Below, in pieces: positions 18,292 through 29,610 of a DNA stretch of 64,000 bases. The stretch is from Legionella bononiensis. Its GTDB lineage: Bacteria > Pseudomonadota > Gammaproteobacteria > Legionellales > Legionellaceae. Under the pieces are notes generated by a model, which ran no database searches, was not told where the DNA came from, and worked only from the letters and a program-made list of their open reading frames with translations. The stretch is from contig NZ_JADOBG010000022.1 of assembly GCF_016786215.1 (NCBI RefSeq), forward strand, positions 248,001 through 312,000, given 5' to 3'. Numbering within the stretch: the stretch's first letter is position 1; every line of letters begins with the position of its first letter. The position numbers and the translations under genes were made by a program.

Positions 18292-21200
18292 GTGTTAAAA
18301 AAACAGCGACATGACAAATCTATTGACATGAATGAGCCGTTGGCAATTATTGGGATGAATTGCCAGTTTCCTGGTGTTGACTCAGATATAGAGAATGTTA
18401 AGGCATTTTATAACCTGTTACTGCATGGACAAAGCCCAATTAAAGAAGTTCCTGAAAATCGCTGGAATCATGATCAGTATTATGACCCCGACAGAAAAAA
18501 AGCGGACAAAATAGTCAGTCGATTAGGCGGTTTTTTAAACAATGCTCAGATGTTTGATTCAGATTTCTTTAAAATATCCCCAGCTGAAGCCAAACAAATT
18601 GACCCCCAGCACCGACTGTTTTTAGAAGTAGCCATTCGAGCATTAAACCACGCCAACATCACCCATGAATCCCTGGATGGCAGTAAGACTGGAGTGTATT
18701 GCGGCATTTCCTCTCAGGATTACAGTCACCTCAACTATAAAGATAACATCCAGTTTAATGAATACACGCAGATTGGCGCTGCAAATAGCGCCGCCCCGGG
18801 AAGACTCTGTCACTTTTTAAATCTTAGAGGACCCAGCATGACTGTCGATACAGCATGTTCTTCCTCCTTATCAGCGCTTTATGTTGCCGCAACCGATCTT
18901 CACACGCACCAATGCAACATGGCGATCGTTGGTGGTGTTCATCTCAACCTTTGCCCCGAAAATTTTATAGGTTTGACTAAAGCCAATATGCTGTCAGCAA
19001 CAGGGCATTGCAGCAGTTTTGATATTAAAGCAGATGGTTTTGTCCGCAGTGAAGGTTGTGCTGTAGTAATTGTTAAACGGTTGAGTGACGCACTAAAGGA
19101 CAACGACACCATCCTGGCTCAGATAAAAAGCATCGTCATGAATCACGATGGTGACGAAGGCAGTCTTGTTGCGCCGAATATTAATGCGCAAATTGCCATG
19201 CATCAGGCAGTCCTGGAACAAGCGAACCTCAGCGCACAGGACATCGATTATATTGAAACCCATGGCACAGGTACCGTGATTGGCGATTCCGTCGAATTTA
19301 ATGCCATTCAACACATACACCGAGGCCATCATTCAATCGAAAAACCGCTCATCCTTGGCGCATTAAAAAGCAATATAGGTCATACGATTTCATCATCAGG
19401 GATTGCTTCTTTGATAAAAGTTATCTGCGCTCTGAACAATGAAACCATACCTCCCAATTTATATTATTCAACACCCAATTCAACCATTTCTCCGGAAGCA
19501 ATACCAGCGTTGATCCCCACTCAGCCAATCGATTATTTGAAAAGTGAAAATAAAAAAAGATATGCTCAGGTTTCTAATTTCGGATTTAGCGGAACTAATG
19601 TAAGCCTCATTGTTGAAGAACCGCCCATCCAGGAACATCATGTCTCTCCAATCAACAACGACACTGCAGCATGTTTTTTGCTTTCTGCTGGTAGCTCTGA
19701 ATCTTTAAAAATGATGCTGGCAGATTTTGTGACTTATTTGAAACAGACTTCTGCCAACCTGAGCGATATGTACCATACCCTAATCAACTGTCGTGATCAT
19801 TACAAATACCGCTGCGCCATCATCGCGAAAGATAAAGAATCTTTAATCCAAAAAATAGAATCTGAAGATTATGAAATCAAAAAGGTCACTGTACAACATG
19901 ATATTAAAAAATTAACGCCTACTGATGAACACCTTGTTGAAGAGTATCTGGCTGGTACTAATGTACGGATTGATATCAACGAAGCTCCATTTAACAAAAT
20001 AGATTTGCCCCTCTATCATTTTAATAGAAAACCCTACTGGCACGAACCAAGAAATAACTCAGATAATTCCCACTGGCTGGATGGATTTTACCAAAAATCC
20101 AAAACGGAACAGGAAGAGGTCATTAAAGAAAAAATTGCTGCTCTAATATCCAGTCTGATTAATAAAGAGAACATAGACGAATATCAGGATTTTGATTCAT
20201 TAGGTCTTACCACTGATTCATTGGAAACCCTGGATCATCTCATTCAGGATTCGTTTGCTCCTCGATATAAAGTCCCATCCACTTTAACGTCTCTCCAGTT
20301 AAATCTGGTGAAACTGGCTCGTCATCTTCGCTCCATCCTGGTGCCAGACACAGTAGAACGACAACCGTCCATCAATGTGCTCAATATTGAGCCTATTGCC
20401 ATTATAGGCATGAGCTGTCGTTTTCCAAAGGCTGAAAATATTGATGCATTTTTATCCTTATTAGAGCAAGGGGAAAGCGGCATGACCGATATTCCTCTGG
20501 AACGATGGGATAACGATAAATTTTATGACCCGGATTTAAATGCCTTAGGCAAACTGTACATCAAACAATTGGGGTTCATCGATAATATTAAAAATTTTGA
20601 TGCCGATTTTTTCAATGTCAGCCCTAGAGAAGCCAAGTTCATGTCGCCTCAGCTCCGAGTGTTTATGGAGATATGCTACCATGCATTAGAAAACGCGAAT
20701 TTGTCTCTGGATTCAATTAAAGACAGCAATACCGGAGTGTTTGTTGGCGTTGGTACGAATGAATATCCACGCGTCCTTATTGGTAATGGTCTCAAATTAG
20801 AGGATCTGAGTATTTACCTTGCAACCGGAAACGTTTTGAATGCCTTGGCTGGCCGTGTTGCTTACGCTTTTGATTTTCATGGTCCCATCCAGGTCATCGA
20901 CACAGCCTGCTCTTCATCCATGACGGCGATCCACAATGCCTGTCTGAGCCTGCAATCGGGTGATTGCGACATGGCTTTGGCTGGTGGCGTGAACACCTTG
21001 CTTGCCCCTGAGTCGAACATTACCTTATCTAAAGCCAGGATGTTATCCCCTGAAAGCCGATGTAAAACATTTAGTGAAGATGCCGATGGTTATGCCCGAA
21101 GTGAGGGCTGTGGAGCGATTGTATTAAAACGGTTAAGTACCGCATTAAAAGATAAGGACAATATCCTTGCTGTAATCAAAGGGACTTCTATTAATAGTGA

Positions 21201-24200
21201 TGGCAAGAGCGGTGGCTTCACTGTACCCAATGGCACAGCACAAGAAGAGCTGATTCGCAGCGCCCTGGCCAAATCGAAGCTGTCTCCTGGAGATATTGAT
21301 TATATCGAAGCGCATGGAACAGGTACCCCGTTAGCTGATCCAATAGAAGCCAATACACTGAATAAAATATTCAGTGAAAGCCATAGCAAGGAGAAACCAC
21401 TTTATATCAGTTCAGTAAAAACCAATATTGGCCACTGTGAAAGTGCGTCTGGTGTGGCTGGCATGATCAAAGCAATTTTAAGCCTGAAAACCCATAAATT
21501 ATTCAAACATCTCAACTTTAAAAAACTAAATCCGGAAATCGAATTAAAAAATGCAGTTATTCCATTAAAAACGATTGATTGGCCTGAATACCCCCGATTA
21601 AGATGTGCCGGAGTCAGCTCCTTTGGGTTTAGCGGTGCCAACGCGCATATAATCCTGCAAGAAGCACCTGAACAACGAAAAGAAACCCTCCCCCTTACTC
21701 AACAGGAGTTCTTGCTTGTTTTATCAGCAAAAAGCAAACATTCGCTGGAATTATTGCTTTCAAGTTATCAAAAATATTTAACGAACACTGAAGAACGGTT
21801 TGCTGATATTTGTTTTACCGCAGCAACGTGCCGCAGTCATTTTCTATACCGTGTTGCAATTAAAGCAAGTTCAGCTAAAGAAGCTGCAGCTCAAATTGAA
21901 AACAATCAATACACCATCCATTCACCAAAAAAATTACACGAATCAGCCCAACAGCCACTTACTTTAGATCAACTGCAAACGGCCTATCAGGACGGTTTCA
22001 TTCTAAACTGGACTGAGTTTTACACGTCTTTAAATAGTCCATTTGAGAAGGTTACATTACCTTTATATGAATTTGACCGAAAAGAATATTGGACAAAATC
22101 CAAAGACAAATTGAACGACATTCCAATTCCTGACAATTGGTGTTTCCAAATGCAATGGCAAATTCAACCCTGTGATAAAAATAATCGGAAAATCCAGGGT
22201 AGTAATTGGCTCCTGGTTGGGGCAAAGCATTTGGAATCTGATTTTAAAGCGAAGGGATTAAACATTTTCGTTGAGGATGATGGCGTTGCCCTGGACACAA
22301 TGTATGGGATAATTTTTGCAGCAGGTCTGGATTCGACTGAGTCAGAATCTGGTGATTTCAAAATCGATTTCCAAAAAAGCATCACTAAAAAACTGTTGAA
22401 TTTAATAAAAGATTTAAATAAACGAGGGCTTACTCCCCATTTATTTGTTCTTACAACCAATGCTATAGCTGAACTTCCTTTAGGCACACTCAATCTGAGC
22501 AATAGCCCCCTCATTGGATTTTGCAAAACCCTTGGTCTTGAATTACCCCAGTTCCATACCACCCTTATCGATTTGGAGCTATCAGACACAACCAACCTGA
22601 CCAATCAGGTACTTGATGAGATAAACCACAACCACGGGCAATTCCATGAACACATGATTGCTTATCGTGATGGTGTCAGGATGGTCTCTCGATTAAAACA
22701 AACACCGTTAATTGACGAAAAGATTTTGATATCAGGCAAGGGTCACTACCTCATTACAGGAGGTGGTGGAGGATTGGGTCTAGTAACCGCACAGGCGCTG
22801 CTTTCAGCTGGAGCAAGAGAGGTAATTATCATCTCCAGAACGGTTGATAAGCCTGAATTAAAAGCCGCTATAAAAAAAATTCTAATCGACTTCCCAGAGC
22901 AAACCATCCGCACACGAAGCGTGGATGTCAGCAATAAAGAGCAACTGCAAAAACTCATAATGGAGCTCAATGCAGACCATTTGTTAAAAGGTATTATTCA
23001 TGCTGCGGGAGCCGCGATTAAAGCCCCGTTAATTGATCATAAAGACGAAGATGTTGATTATTTATTTTCAGCAAAAGTAAAAGGAGCATGGCATTTACAT
23101 GAATTAAGCCAACACTGTGATTTGGATTTTTTTGTTGTTTATTCCTCCATTTCATCAGTATTCGGTAGTAATAAAGAATCCGTATACAGCGCGACCAACA
23201 GTTTTCTAGATCTGCTGATTGCCGAACGTCAACGCCAGGGCCTTGTTGGTACAGCCATTCAATGGGGGCCTTGGGGTGAAGTTGGAATGGCCAATAAACG
23301 GTCTCGTGATCAAGGTCTGAAAGATGCGTTAATCACTAATGAACAAGGTCATTCATTCATTAAAGTCTTACTCAGTGGCCAACTGTCGCATGCAAGCATC
23401 ATCTCTCCAGACTATCTCAAATTCATGCTGGATTTTGTTCCCAAGCCCTTGCCCGGATTTTATCAAGTGCTCTCTGAAGATCTGCTTTTAGATGATCGCG
23501 GCATGACGAATCAATCCATCAATAAAGACCTGTCCCAGTGGTTAAGTCATTACCTCAATATTAACAAAGAGAATCGATTTAAAGCCTGCAGAGAAATGTT
23601 GTCAGGAATCTGCAAAGACATTCTGGAACTGTCTGCAGCTGATGATTTGGATGAAGATGAAGGATTTTTTGAAATAGGTTTGGATTCGCTCATGATTGCC
23701 GAGATGGCAAACGAACTAAAGAAAAAACTAGAGCCAGCCATGAAAATCATGGTCAATATAGGCTTTAATCATCCTTCGATTAATAAATTGGCCCGTCATA
23801 TTGAATCCGAGTTGGATACACATTTAATCCAAAAACAGGCCGATCAGCCATCACTGCAAAAAAGCGAAGAAGCCATCGCCATTATAGGGATGAGCTGTGC
23901 CCTACCTAATGCTCCCGATATCATGGCCTTCGAGAATCTGCTCGAACAAGGGCTAAGCGGCATTAAGGATATTCCGAGTGAGCGTTGGGATAACAGCAAA
24001 TATTATGATCCTGATATGGATGCCCCCGGAAAATCCTACGTCACTAAAATGGGCTTTATCGAACACATCAAAGATTTTGATGCGAATTTTTTCGGCATTA
24101 GTCCCCGTGAAGCAAAATTGATGGAACCGCAACAACGCCTATTTTTAGAGCATTGTTATAAAGCTTTAGAACATGCAAACTACCCTCCAGATTCATTGCG

Positions 24201-27200
24201 CGGCAGTTTAACTGGGGTTTTTGCCGGCGTTGGACCTAATGAATACTATGCATTATTGGAAAAATCAGGCTTTTCCAATGAAGAGCTGAGCGCTTATTCG
24301 ATTACCGGAAATGTATTGAATTTAATTCCAGGTCGAGTCGCCTATTTCTTTGATTTTAAAGGACCGTCTTTAAGTATAGATACTGCATGTTCTTCTTCTC
24401 TGGTCGCACTTCATTATGCTTGCCAAAGTTTAAAAAATCATGAAACGGATTACGCACTGGCAGGTGGAGTCAACGTCCTCTTGATGCCTGAATCCAACGT
24501 AACCCTCTGTAAGGCCAAAGCTTTAGCTCCTGATGGTCAATGTAAAACCTTTGATGAAAAAGCAGACGGATATGCCCGAGCTGAAGGTTGTGGTGTCGTG
24601 TTTCTCAAAAGAGTGTCCGATGCGATACGTGATAAAGATTCCATTTTAGCCGTTATCAAAGCCACAGCAGTCAATAATGACGGGAAATCAGCAGGTTTAA
24701 CTGTTCCTAACGGCACAAGCCAGGAAGAAGTGATGAAAACGGCTTTGAGCCAAAGCAATTTATCAAGCGAAGACATCAGCTATATTGAGGCGCATGGTAC
24801 AGGAACACCTCTGGGCGATCCCATAGAAGTTCATGCCATTAACCAGGTATATGGTGCCCATCACAACCCGGAAAATCCTCTCTATCTGGGTACAGTTAAA
24901 ACCAATATCGGGCATCTTGAAAGCAGCTCTGGCATTGCCGGCATAATTAAGACCATTATTAGTTTACAAAAGAAACGAATTTATAAAATACTCAATTTCA
25001 ATCATTTAAATCCCAATATTACCTTAAATAATACCCGTATAGCCTTGCACAATATGGATTGGAATAGTGATTCAAAACTCAGATGCGCCGGGATCAATGC
25101 CTTCGGCTTTAGCGGTACAAACGCACATGTTATTCTTCAGGAATTTCCTCAACAGGACACTAGAAGACCTTCCCATCAAGGCCAGCCCCATGTACTTGTT
25201 TTATCAGCAAAATCCAGTACGGCATTAACTCATTTATCAAAAGCGTATCAACACTATCTGGAAGCAACTAAAGAAGATTTTGGCGACATTTGTTTCACGG
25301 CAGCAACGTGCCGCGATCATTATCCTTATCGTCTGACTCTGGTTGCTAAAAGTAGCACTGAAGCCGCCCAGTTGCTTAATACAGACCAGGTTGCCCTGTC
25401 GTCTGATCCAAACAAGATATTCGAACTCTCAAATTATTCAGCCCTTAATACTTTATTAATAAAATACTTAAAAGGTGTGCCTGTAGACTGGAAACTCTAT
25501 TATAAATCCAGTGGCATTGAATTTAATCACGTTGTATTGCCTAATTACACCTTTGACCGCATGGAGTTCTGGCCAGATAAAAAAAGTGAATACTTGCCCC
25601 CTGCAGACGTGATACACCCCCTTTTAGGGCAGATGCTCTCCATGCCAGGAAATGAATTCTTATTTAATAATAAGCTGGATTTAAATAACTTAAGTTATAT
25701 AAAACAACACAAAGTATTTGATAAAGTAGTTGTTCCGGCAACGGCCTATCTTGAAACCGGATTAGCCGCAGCTAAGGAACTCTTCAAGAGTAACGCTTTG
25801 TGTGTTGAACACGTTCATATAGAACGTCCCTTATATCCCCGACAGGGTCAGGATGTTCAGCTGTTGGTAAAACCAGGCCATAATGGACGATACAAAATCA
25901 CCATTTTCGCAAAACAAGATTCAAACTGGCAGAAATATGCTGAAATGGAATGTTATGCAAAACCCATTGCTCCCCCAGAATATAGAGATATTGACGATCT
26001 TAAGTCATCCTTTGAACAAAAGATGGATCTGTCGCAGATTTATGAACACTTTAAAAATCGATCATTATTCTATGGCGAAGAATTTCAAGTGCTTCAAGAA
26101 GGTCATGTAGGTTCAGACAGCATACTTGCCAAAGTAACGCTAACCAAAGCAACTCAAACGGCACATTATCATTATCATCCCGTATTACTTGACGGCGCAA
26201 TACAAAGCATTGTTCTGCTCAGTATGAATCCACTGGAACATGCGACTTATGTGCCCTACTCCATAGCTCATATGTCCACCATCAAAGAAGCGCCTCGAAG
26301 CGTTTGGGTACATTTGACCAAACGAAGTACTGAACACGCGAACGATCTGTGTTTCGATTTAAAAATGTATGATGACTCAGGTTTATTAATTGCTTATATC
26401 GAAGGGATTAAATTAAGAAAGGTCACATCCAGCCAGTTTATTTCCTATGAATCCTTGTTACACCATCTTTATCAGATCCAATGGAATCCAGTTGATAAAA
26501 AACAACCAGGCCAACAGAAAGTACCCGAGCTATTGGTTATTTCAAACAATCCGGAACATGCTAAAAAACGATTAGGAGCACTCCATTATCAACTGATTAA
26601 AGAAGTCAAATCCTTGGTAGAAACAGAACATAAACACATAGTATTTATCTATGATCAAAGTCAATTTAATGAATTGGTTCAGTGCTGCAAAATGCTCTTT
26701 AAGTCCCGCCCCGAGAGCTTTACTCTAGTTACCGAGCATGCTTATGCCTTACACGAGAACGATCCAGTAAATCCCTATCATACCATGGCAGTTTCTTTCT
26801 GGAACAGTTTTAGAAATGAATTAAATTTGAATCAAAATTATACAGTTGATTGTGACGCCGCAAGTACCCTGGAAGAATCGCTCAATTATTTATTTGTTGC
26901 CAATAATTCTGAAACACAGTGCGCGATAAGAGACACAATCTATATACCCAGATTGAAGAAAAAAAATCTGCACCTAAACCCTGAGCAACAAAAACCGCTA
27001 TTTGATTCTCAGGCCAATTATCTGATCATTGGTGGAACAGGTGGATTAGCAGAACCATTAATTCAATACCTGATGAACAGAGGGGTGCGACACATCCATC
27101 TGACCAGTCGTTCAGAACCATCAGCCCCGATTACATCTTTAATAGAACATGCGGAACAAAAACAGGTGCACATAAAGCATCATCAAATAAATGCCAGTAA

Positions 27201-29610
27201 TTATCAACACATGGAACACTTGATAAAAACCCTTAATCAAGATTCCATGCCACTTAAAGGGGTATTCCATCTGGCTGGAGTCGTTCAGGATGGCTTGATC
27301 GTCAATTTGACTGAGGAAAAAATTCAAAGTGTATTAAACGCCAAAATGGATAGTGCTCTGATTCTGCATCAGCTTACCCAAAAGGTAGCTCTGGATTTGT
27401 TTGTTCTGTTTTCATCATCAGCGTCCCTGCTCGGAGCTAAAGGACAATCAAATTATGCAGCCGCAAATGGATTTCTGGATGGATTAGCGAATCTGCGCCA
27501 TCATGAAGGTTTACCCGCAATTGCAATTAACTGGGGACCTTTTCAAAATACAGGAATGACATCAAACCTGACTCAAGGCATGCAACAACAGGGCTTTATG
27601 CCACTAGAGAAAGACAACATCGAGTTACTTGATGTGTTATTAACAAATCATTTATCTCAAATTGCTCCATGCCCTATTGATTGGGATATCTATTTCAAGC
27701 ATTCTCCCAAACAAGCCTTGTTTGCGGATCTTGCCAAGGGTACTGCGGCACCAGACCATCACTTTTTAAATTCGTTAAAACAAGGTACTAAAGAAGAGTC
27801 CATTACTAAGCTGAGTCAAGCTTTATGTCACATCACCGCAAATGTTCTGGCTTTGGATAACGCAAATCAAATCACAGCAAAAGACAATTTATTCTCTATG
27901 GGTATGGATTCACTCATGTCCCTGGAAATAAGAAACCGGATTCATGATCTGTTGCGCTATCCCAAACTGAGTTTACCCATAGAGTACTTCATTAATAGTC
28001 CAACGATTGAAAAGATTGCCACCGAAATTGCCAACGAATTATATCCTATGCTCCTCACTGAAACGAATTATTCCGTTCCAGTGCCCTTAACAGAACACAC
28101 CGTTCCTTTATGTGATTTTCAGTACATCTTTTGGGTAATGAATAAACTGGATTACAGTTTTAACATAGGCATGCAGCTGCAAATACATGGTCCACTGAAT
28201 AAAGACTATCTGGCACAAGCTTTTGATTTTGTAGTACAGCAACACAGCGCATTTTGGATTAAATTTAACAAGGATGAACCCATCCAGACCTTGGAAAGAC
28301 GCGGGCACTTTCAATTAACTTATCATGACATCTCATTAAATAATGAACGAAATGTACTTCACATGGAATTCTATAAAAATTTAATGCGCCTTATTCCTTT
28401 ATCAGAACAACCCTTAATCAGAGTATGCCTTTATAAAATTAATAACGATCTGCATGAATTGCATCTGTTAATACCACACATTATTGTAGATGATGCCTCT
28501 TGTGAATTAGTATTCAGTCAATTTAAAAACAGTTATGAGCAACTTGCCCAGGGCAAAAAACTGATTCCAACTCCGGAAAAGGAATCCTTTTTTAATTATG
28601 TGAAGCACAACAATCATCATTATGAAAAAAATCTGACTACTAAAATAGATTTTTGGAAACAGTATAATCAAGGATTTGAATTGTTAAGTTTTGGACATCG
28701 AAATCATCTGCCCGATGCTGCCATACAATCACAGTTTTTGTGTCACTACCCTATTCCAAATCAAATGTTGGACCAATTTTTTGAGTGGCATAAAAAACAC
28801 AATATTAACGTAACCACTGGCTTAATTGCCGCCTGTCAAATTGCTTTTTACAAAATCAGCCACCAAAATAAAATACCCGTAATTTTGATTCGCAGCGGTA
28901 GGGAAGGCAGTCGATACAAATCCGTTGTGGGTTTATTTTCCGAATACAAACGTATCAACCTGACTCTGAACGAACAGTATCGCTTTATTGATTGCATTAA
29001 GGCAATTGAAGAACAAATCCTGAAAACAGCCCCCTATCAAAAATGTTCCCATTTCATCAAAGACGCAGGATTTAAAAACTCTAAATTAACCTTTAGCCAA
29101 TATATTTCATATGCGTTAAACAAGCTGTTCCTGACGAAACAATTTAAAGAAAGCAAAGTAAACTCTCTGGTAATCAATTATTATCTCAAATATCTCAGCA
29201 GGACAAAAACGTTTAAGAACAGTCTGTTGATTAAAGATAAAATCAATCAAATATTTAATATGAATTTGCCTCTCCAAAAACCAGACAGACTAAGAGTACT
29301 CATCAGCATTACTCCCAGTTTATTTGCTAAAGAGCAACAGAACATGAGTTTTGCCCATCTGAACTACTCATATCCCAGCCACTTTAGCTGCATGGATCGC
29401 CCCATCAGTAATAAAACCTTATGGGTTTATTTTTCCAAGAATCAACATGGGGAATATCAACTTTCTATAAACGGGCCATTAACAAAAGAATGTAAAGATC
29501 AAATAAGTATTGAGCTTAATAAAATTATTGCCCATTTTCTTAAAGATGAAAAACATACTGTCGAAGAATTAATCAAAATTCCTTTTGACAAAGACATTGG
29601 GGATATTTAA
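18292..29610 (+). CDS. AT-less modular polyketide synthase, KS-ACP/KS-KR-ACP/KS-DH-KR-ACP-C
   Basis: About 3,772 residues. The GTG at 18292 has GGGAG six bases upstream; ATGs at 18253 and 18328 are alternatives. Numbering from 18253: KS1 at 28-455 (DTACSSSL, Cys202), ACP1 with TDSL (Ser656), KS2 from 713 (Cys886), KR1 from 1497 (TGGGGGLG, Tyr1645), ACP2 (GLDSL, Ser1812), KS3 from 1873 (Cys2046), DH from 2455 (His2486, Asp2647), KR2 from 2923 (Tyr3068), ACP3 (GMDSL, Ser3220), then a terminal condensation-like domain (PHIIVDD; His3409, Asp3413). Each KS ends in the usual post-KS linker, such as LPLYEFDRKEYW. There is no acyltransferase, so extender units must come in trans, and no thioesterase, so the C domain may release the chain onto an amine or alcohol. 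The last dozen residues lie in a repeat. Confidence 0.93.
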   Translation: MLKKQRHDKSIDMNEPLAIIGMNCQFPGVDSDIENVKAFYNLLLHGQSPIKEVPENRWNHDQYYDPDRKKADKIVSRLGGFLNNAQMFDSDFFKISPAEAKQIDPQHRLFLEVAIRALNHANITHESLDGSKTGVYCGISSQDYSHLNYKDNIQFNEYTQIGAANSAAPGRLCHFLNLRGPSMTVDTACSSSLSALYVAATDLHTHQCNMAIVGGVHLNLCPENFIGLTKANMLSATGHCSSFDIKADGFVRSEGCAVVIVKRLSDALKDNDTILAQIKSIVMNHDGDEGSLVAPNINAQIAMHQAVLEQANLSAQDIDYIETHGTGTVIGDSVEFNAIQHIHRGHHSIEKPLILGALKSNIGHTISSSGIASLIKVICALNNETIPPNLYYSTPNSTISPEAIPALIPTQPIDYLKSENKKRYAQVSNFGFSGTNVSLIVEEPPIQEHHVSPINNDTAACFLLSAGSSESLKMMLADFVTYLKQTSANLSDMYHTLINCRDHYKYRCAIIAKDKESLIQKIESEDYEIKKVTVQHDIKKLTPTDEHLVEEYLAGTNVRIDINEAPFNKIDLPLYHFNRKPYWHEPRNNSDNSHWLDGFYQKSKTEQEEVIKEKIAALISSLINKENIDEYQDFDSLGLTTDSLETLDHLIQDSFAPRYKVPSTLTSLQLNLVKLARHLRSILVPDTVERQPSINVLNIEPIAIIGMSCRFPKAENIDAFLSLLEQGESGMTDIPLERWDNDKFYDPDLNALGKLYIKQLGFIDNIKNFDADFFNVSPREAKFMSPQLRVFMEICYHALENANLSLDSIKDSNTGVFVGVGTNEYPRVLIGNGLKLEDLSIYLATGNVLNALAGRVAYAFDFHGPIQVIDTACSSSMTAIHNACLSLQSGDCDMALAGGVNTLLAPESNITLSKARMLSPESRCKTFSEDADGYARSEGCGAIVLKRLSTALKDKDNILAVIKGTSINSDGKSGGFTVPNGTAQEELIRSALAKSKLSPGDIDYIEAHGTGTPLADPIEANTLNKIFSESHSKEKPLYISSVKTNIGHCESASGVAGMIKAILSLKTHKLFKHLNFKKLNPEIELKNAVIPLKTIDWPEYPRLRCAGVSSFGFSGANAHIILQEAPEQRKETLPLTQQEFLLVLSAKSKHSLELLLSSYQKYLTNTEERFADICFTAATCRSHFLYRVAIKASSAKEAAAQIENNQYTIHSPKKLHESAQQPLTLDQLQTAYQDGFILNWTEFYTSLNSPFEKVTLPLYEFDRKEYWTKSKDKLNDIPIPDNWCFQMQWQIQPCDKNNRKIQGSNWLLVGAKHLESDFKAKGLNIFVEDDGVALDTMYGIIFAAGLDSTESESGDFKIDFQKSITKKLLNLIKDLNKRGLTPHLFVLTTNAIAELPLGTLNLSNSPLIGFCKTLGLELPQFHTTLIDLELSDTTNLTNQVLDEINHNHGQFHEHMIAYRDGVRMVSRLKQTPLIDEKILISGKGHYLITGGGGGLGLVTAQALLSAGAREVIIISRTVDKPELKAAIKKILIDFPEQTIRTRSVDVSNKEQLQKLIMELNADHLLKGIIHAAGAAIKAPLIDHKDEDVDYLFSAKVKGAWHLHELSQHCDLDFFVVYSSISSVFGSNKESVYSATNSFLDLLIAERQRQGLVGTAIQWGPWGEVGMANKRSRDQGLKDALITNEQGHSFIKVLLSGQLSHASIISPDYLKFMLDFVPKPLPGFYQVLSEDLLLDDRGMTNQSINKDLSQWLSHYLNINKENRFKACREMLSGICKDILELSAADDLDEDEGFFEIGLDSLMIAEMANELKKKLEPAMKIMVNIGFNHPSINKLARHIESELDTHLIQKQADQPSLQKSEEAIAIIGMSCALPNAPDIMAFENLLEQGLSGIKDIPSERWDNSKYYDPDMDAPGKSYVTKMGFIEHIKDFDANFFGISPREAKLMEPQQRLFLEHCYKALEHANYPPDSLRGSLTGVFAGVGPNEYYALLEKSGFSNEELSAYSITGNVLNLIPGRVAYFFDFKGPSLSIDTACSSSLVALHYACQSLKNHETDYALAGGVNVLLMPESNVTLCKAKALAPDGQCKTFDEKADGYARAEGCGVVFLKRVSDAIRDKDSILAVIKATAVNNDGKSAGLTVPNGTSQEEVMKTALSQSNLSSEDISYIEAHGTGTPLGDPIEVHAINQVYGAHHNPENPLYLGTVKTNIGHLESSSGIAGIIKTIISLQKKRIYKILNFNHLNPNITLNNTRIALHNMDWNSDSKLRCAGINAFGFSGTNAHVILQEFPQQDTRRPSHQGQPHVLVLSAKSSTALTHLSKAYQHYLEATKEDFGDICFTAATCRDHYPYRLTLVAKSSTEAAQLLNTDQVALSSDPNKIFELSNYSALNTLLIKYLKGVPVDWKLYYKSSGIEFNHVVLPNYTFDRMEFWPDKKSEYLPPADVIHPLLGQMLSMPGNEFLFNNKLDLNNLSYIKQHKVFDKVVVPATAYLETGLAAAKELFKSNALCVEHVHIERPLYPRQGQDVQLLVKPGHNGRYKITIFAKQDSNWQKYAEMECYAKPIAPPEYRDIDDLKSSFEQKMDLSQIYEHFKNRSLFYGEEFQVLQEGHVGSDSILAKVTLTKATQTAHYHYHPVLLDGAIQSIVLLSMNPLEHATYVPYSIAHMSTIKEAPRSVWVHLTKRSTEHANDLCFDLKMYDDSGLLIAYIEGIKLRKVTSSQFISYESLLHHLYQIQWNPVDKKQPGQQKVPELLVISNNPEHAKKRLGALHYQLIKEVKSLVETEHKHIVFIYDQSQFNELVQCCKMLFKSRPESFTLVTEHAYALHENDPVNPYHTMAVSFWNSFRNELNLNQNYTVDCDAASTLEESLNYLFVANNSETQCAIRDTIYIPRLKKKNLHLNPEQQKPLFDSQANYLIIGGTGGLAEPLIQYLMNRGVRHIHLTSRSEPSAPITSLIEHAEQKQVHIKHHQINASNYQHMEHLIKTLNQDSMPLKGVFHLAGVVQDGLIVNLTEEKIQSVLNAKMDSALILHQLTQKVALDLFVLFSSSASLLGAKGQSNYAAANGFLDGLANLRHHEGLPAIAINWGPFQNTGMTSNLTQGMQQQGFMPLEKDNIELLDVLLTNHLSQIAPCPIDWDIYFKHSPKQALFADLAKGTAAPDHHFLNSLKQGTKEESITKLSQALCHITANVLALDNANQITAKDNLFSMGMDSLMSLEIRNRIHDLLRYPKLSLPIEYFINSPTIEKIATEIANELYPMLLTETNYSVPVPLTEHTVPLCDFQYIFWVMNKLDYSFNIGMQLQIHGPLNKDYLAQAFDFVVQQHSAFWIKFNKDEPIQTLERRGHFQLTYHDISLNNERNVLHMEFYKNLMRLIPLSEQPLIRVCLYKINNDLHELHLLIPHIIVDDASCELVFSQFKNSYEQLAQGKKLIPTPEKESFFNYVKHNNHHYEKNLTTKIDFWKQYNQGFELLSFGHRNHLPDAAIQSQFLCHYPIPNQMLDQFFEWHKKHNINVTTGLIAACQIAFYKISHQNKIPVILIRSGREGSRYKSVVGLFSEYKRINLTLNEQYRFIDCIKAIEEQILKTAPYQKCSHFIKDAGFKNSKLTFSQYISYALNKLFLTKQFKESKVNSLVINYYLKYLSRTKTFKNSLLIKDKINQIFNMNLPLQKPDRLRVLISITPSLFAKEQQNMSFAHLNYSYPSHFSCMDRPISNKTLWVYFSKNQHGEYQLSINGPLTKECKDQISIELNKIIAHFLKDEKHTVEELIKIPFDKDIGDI

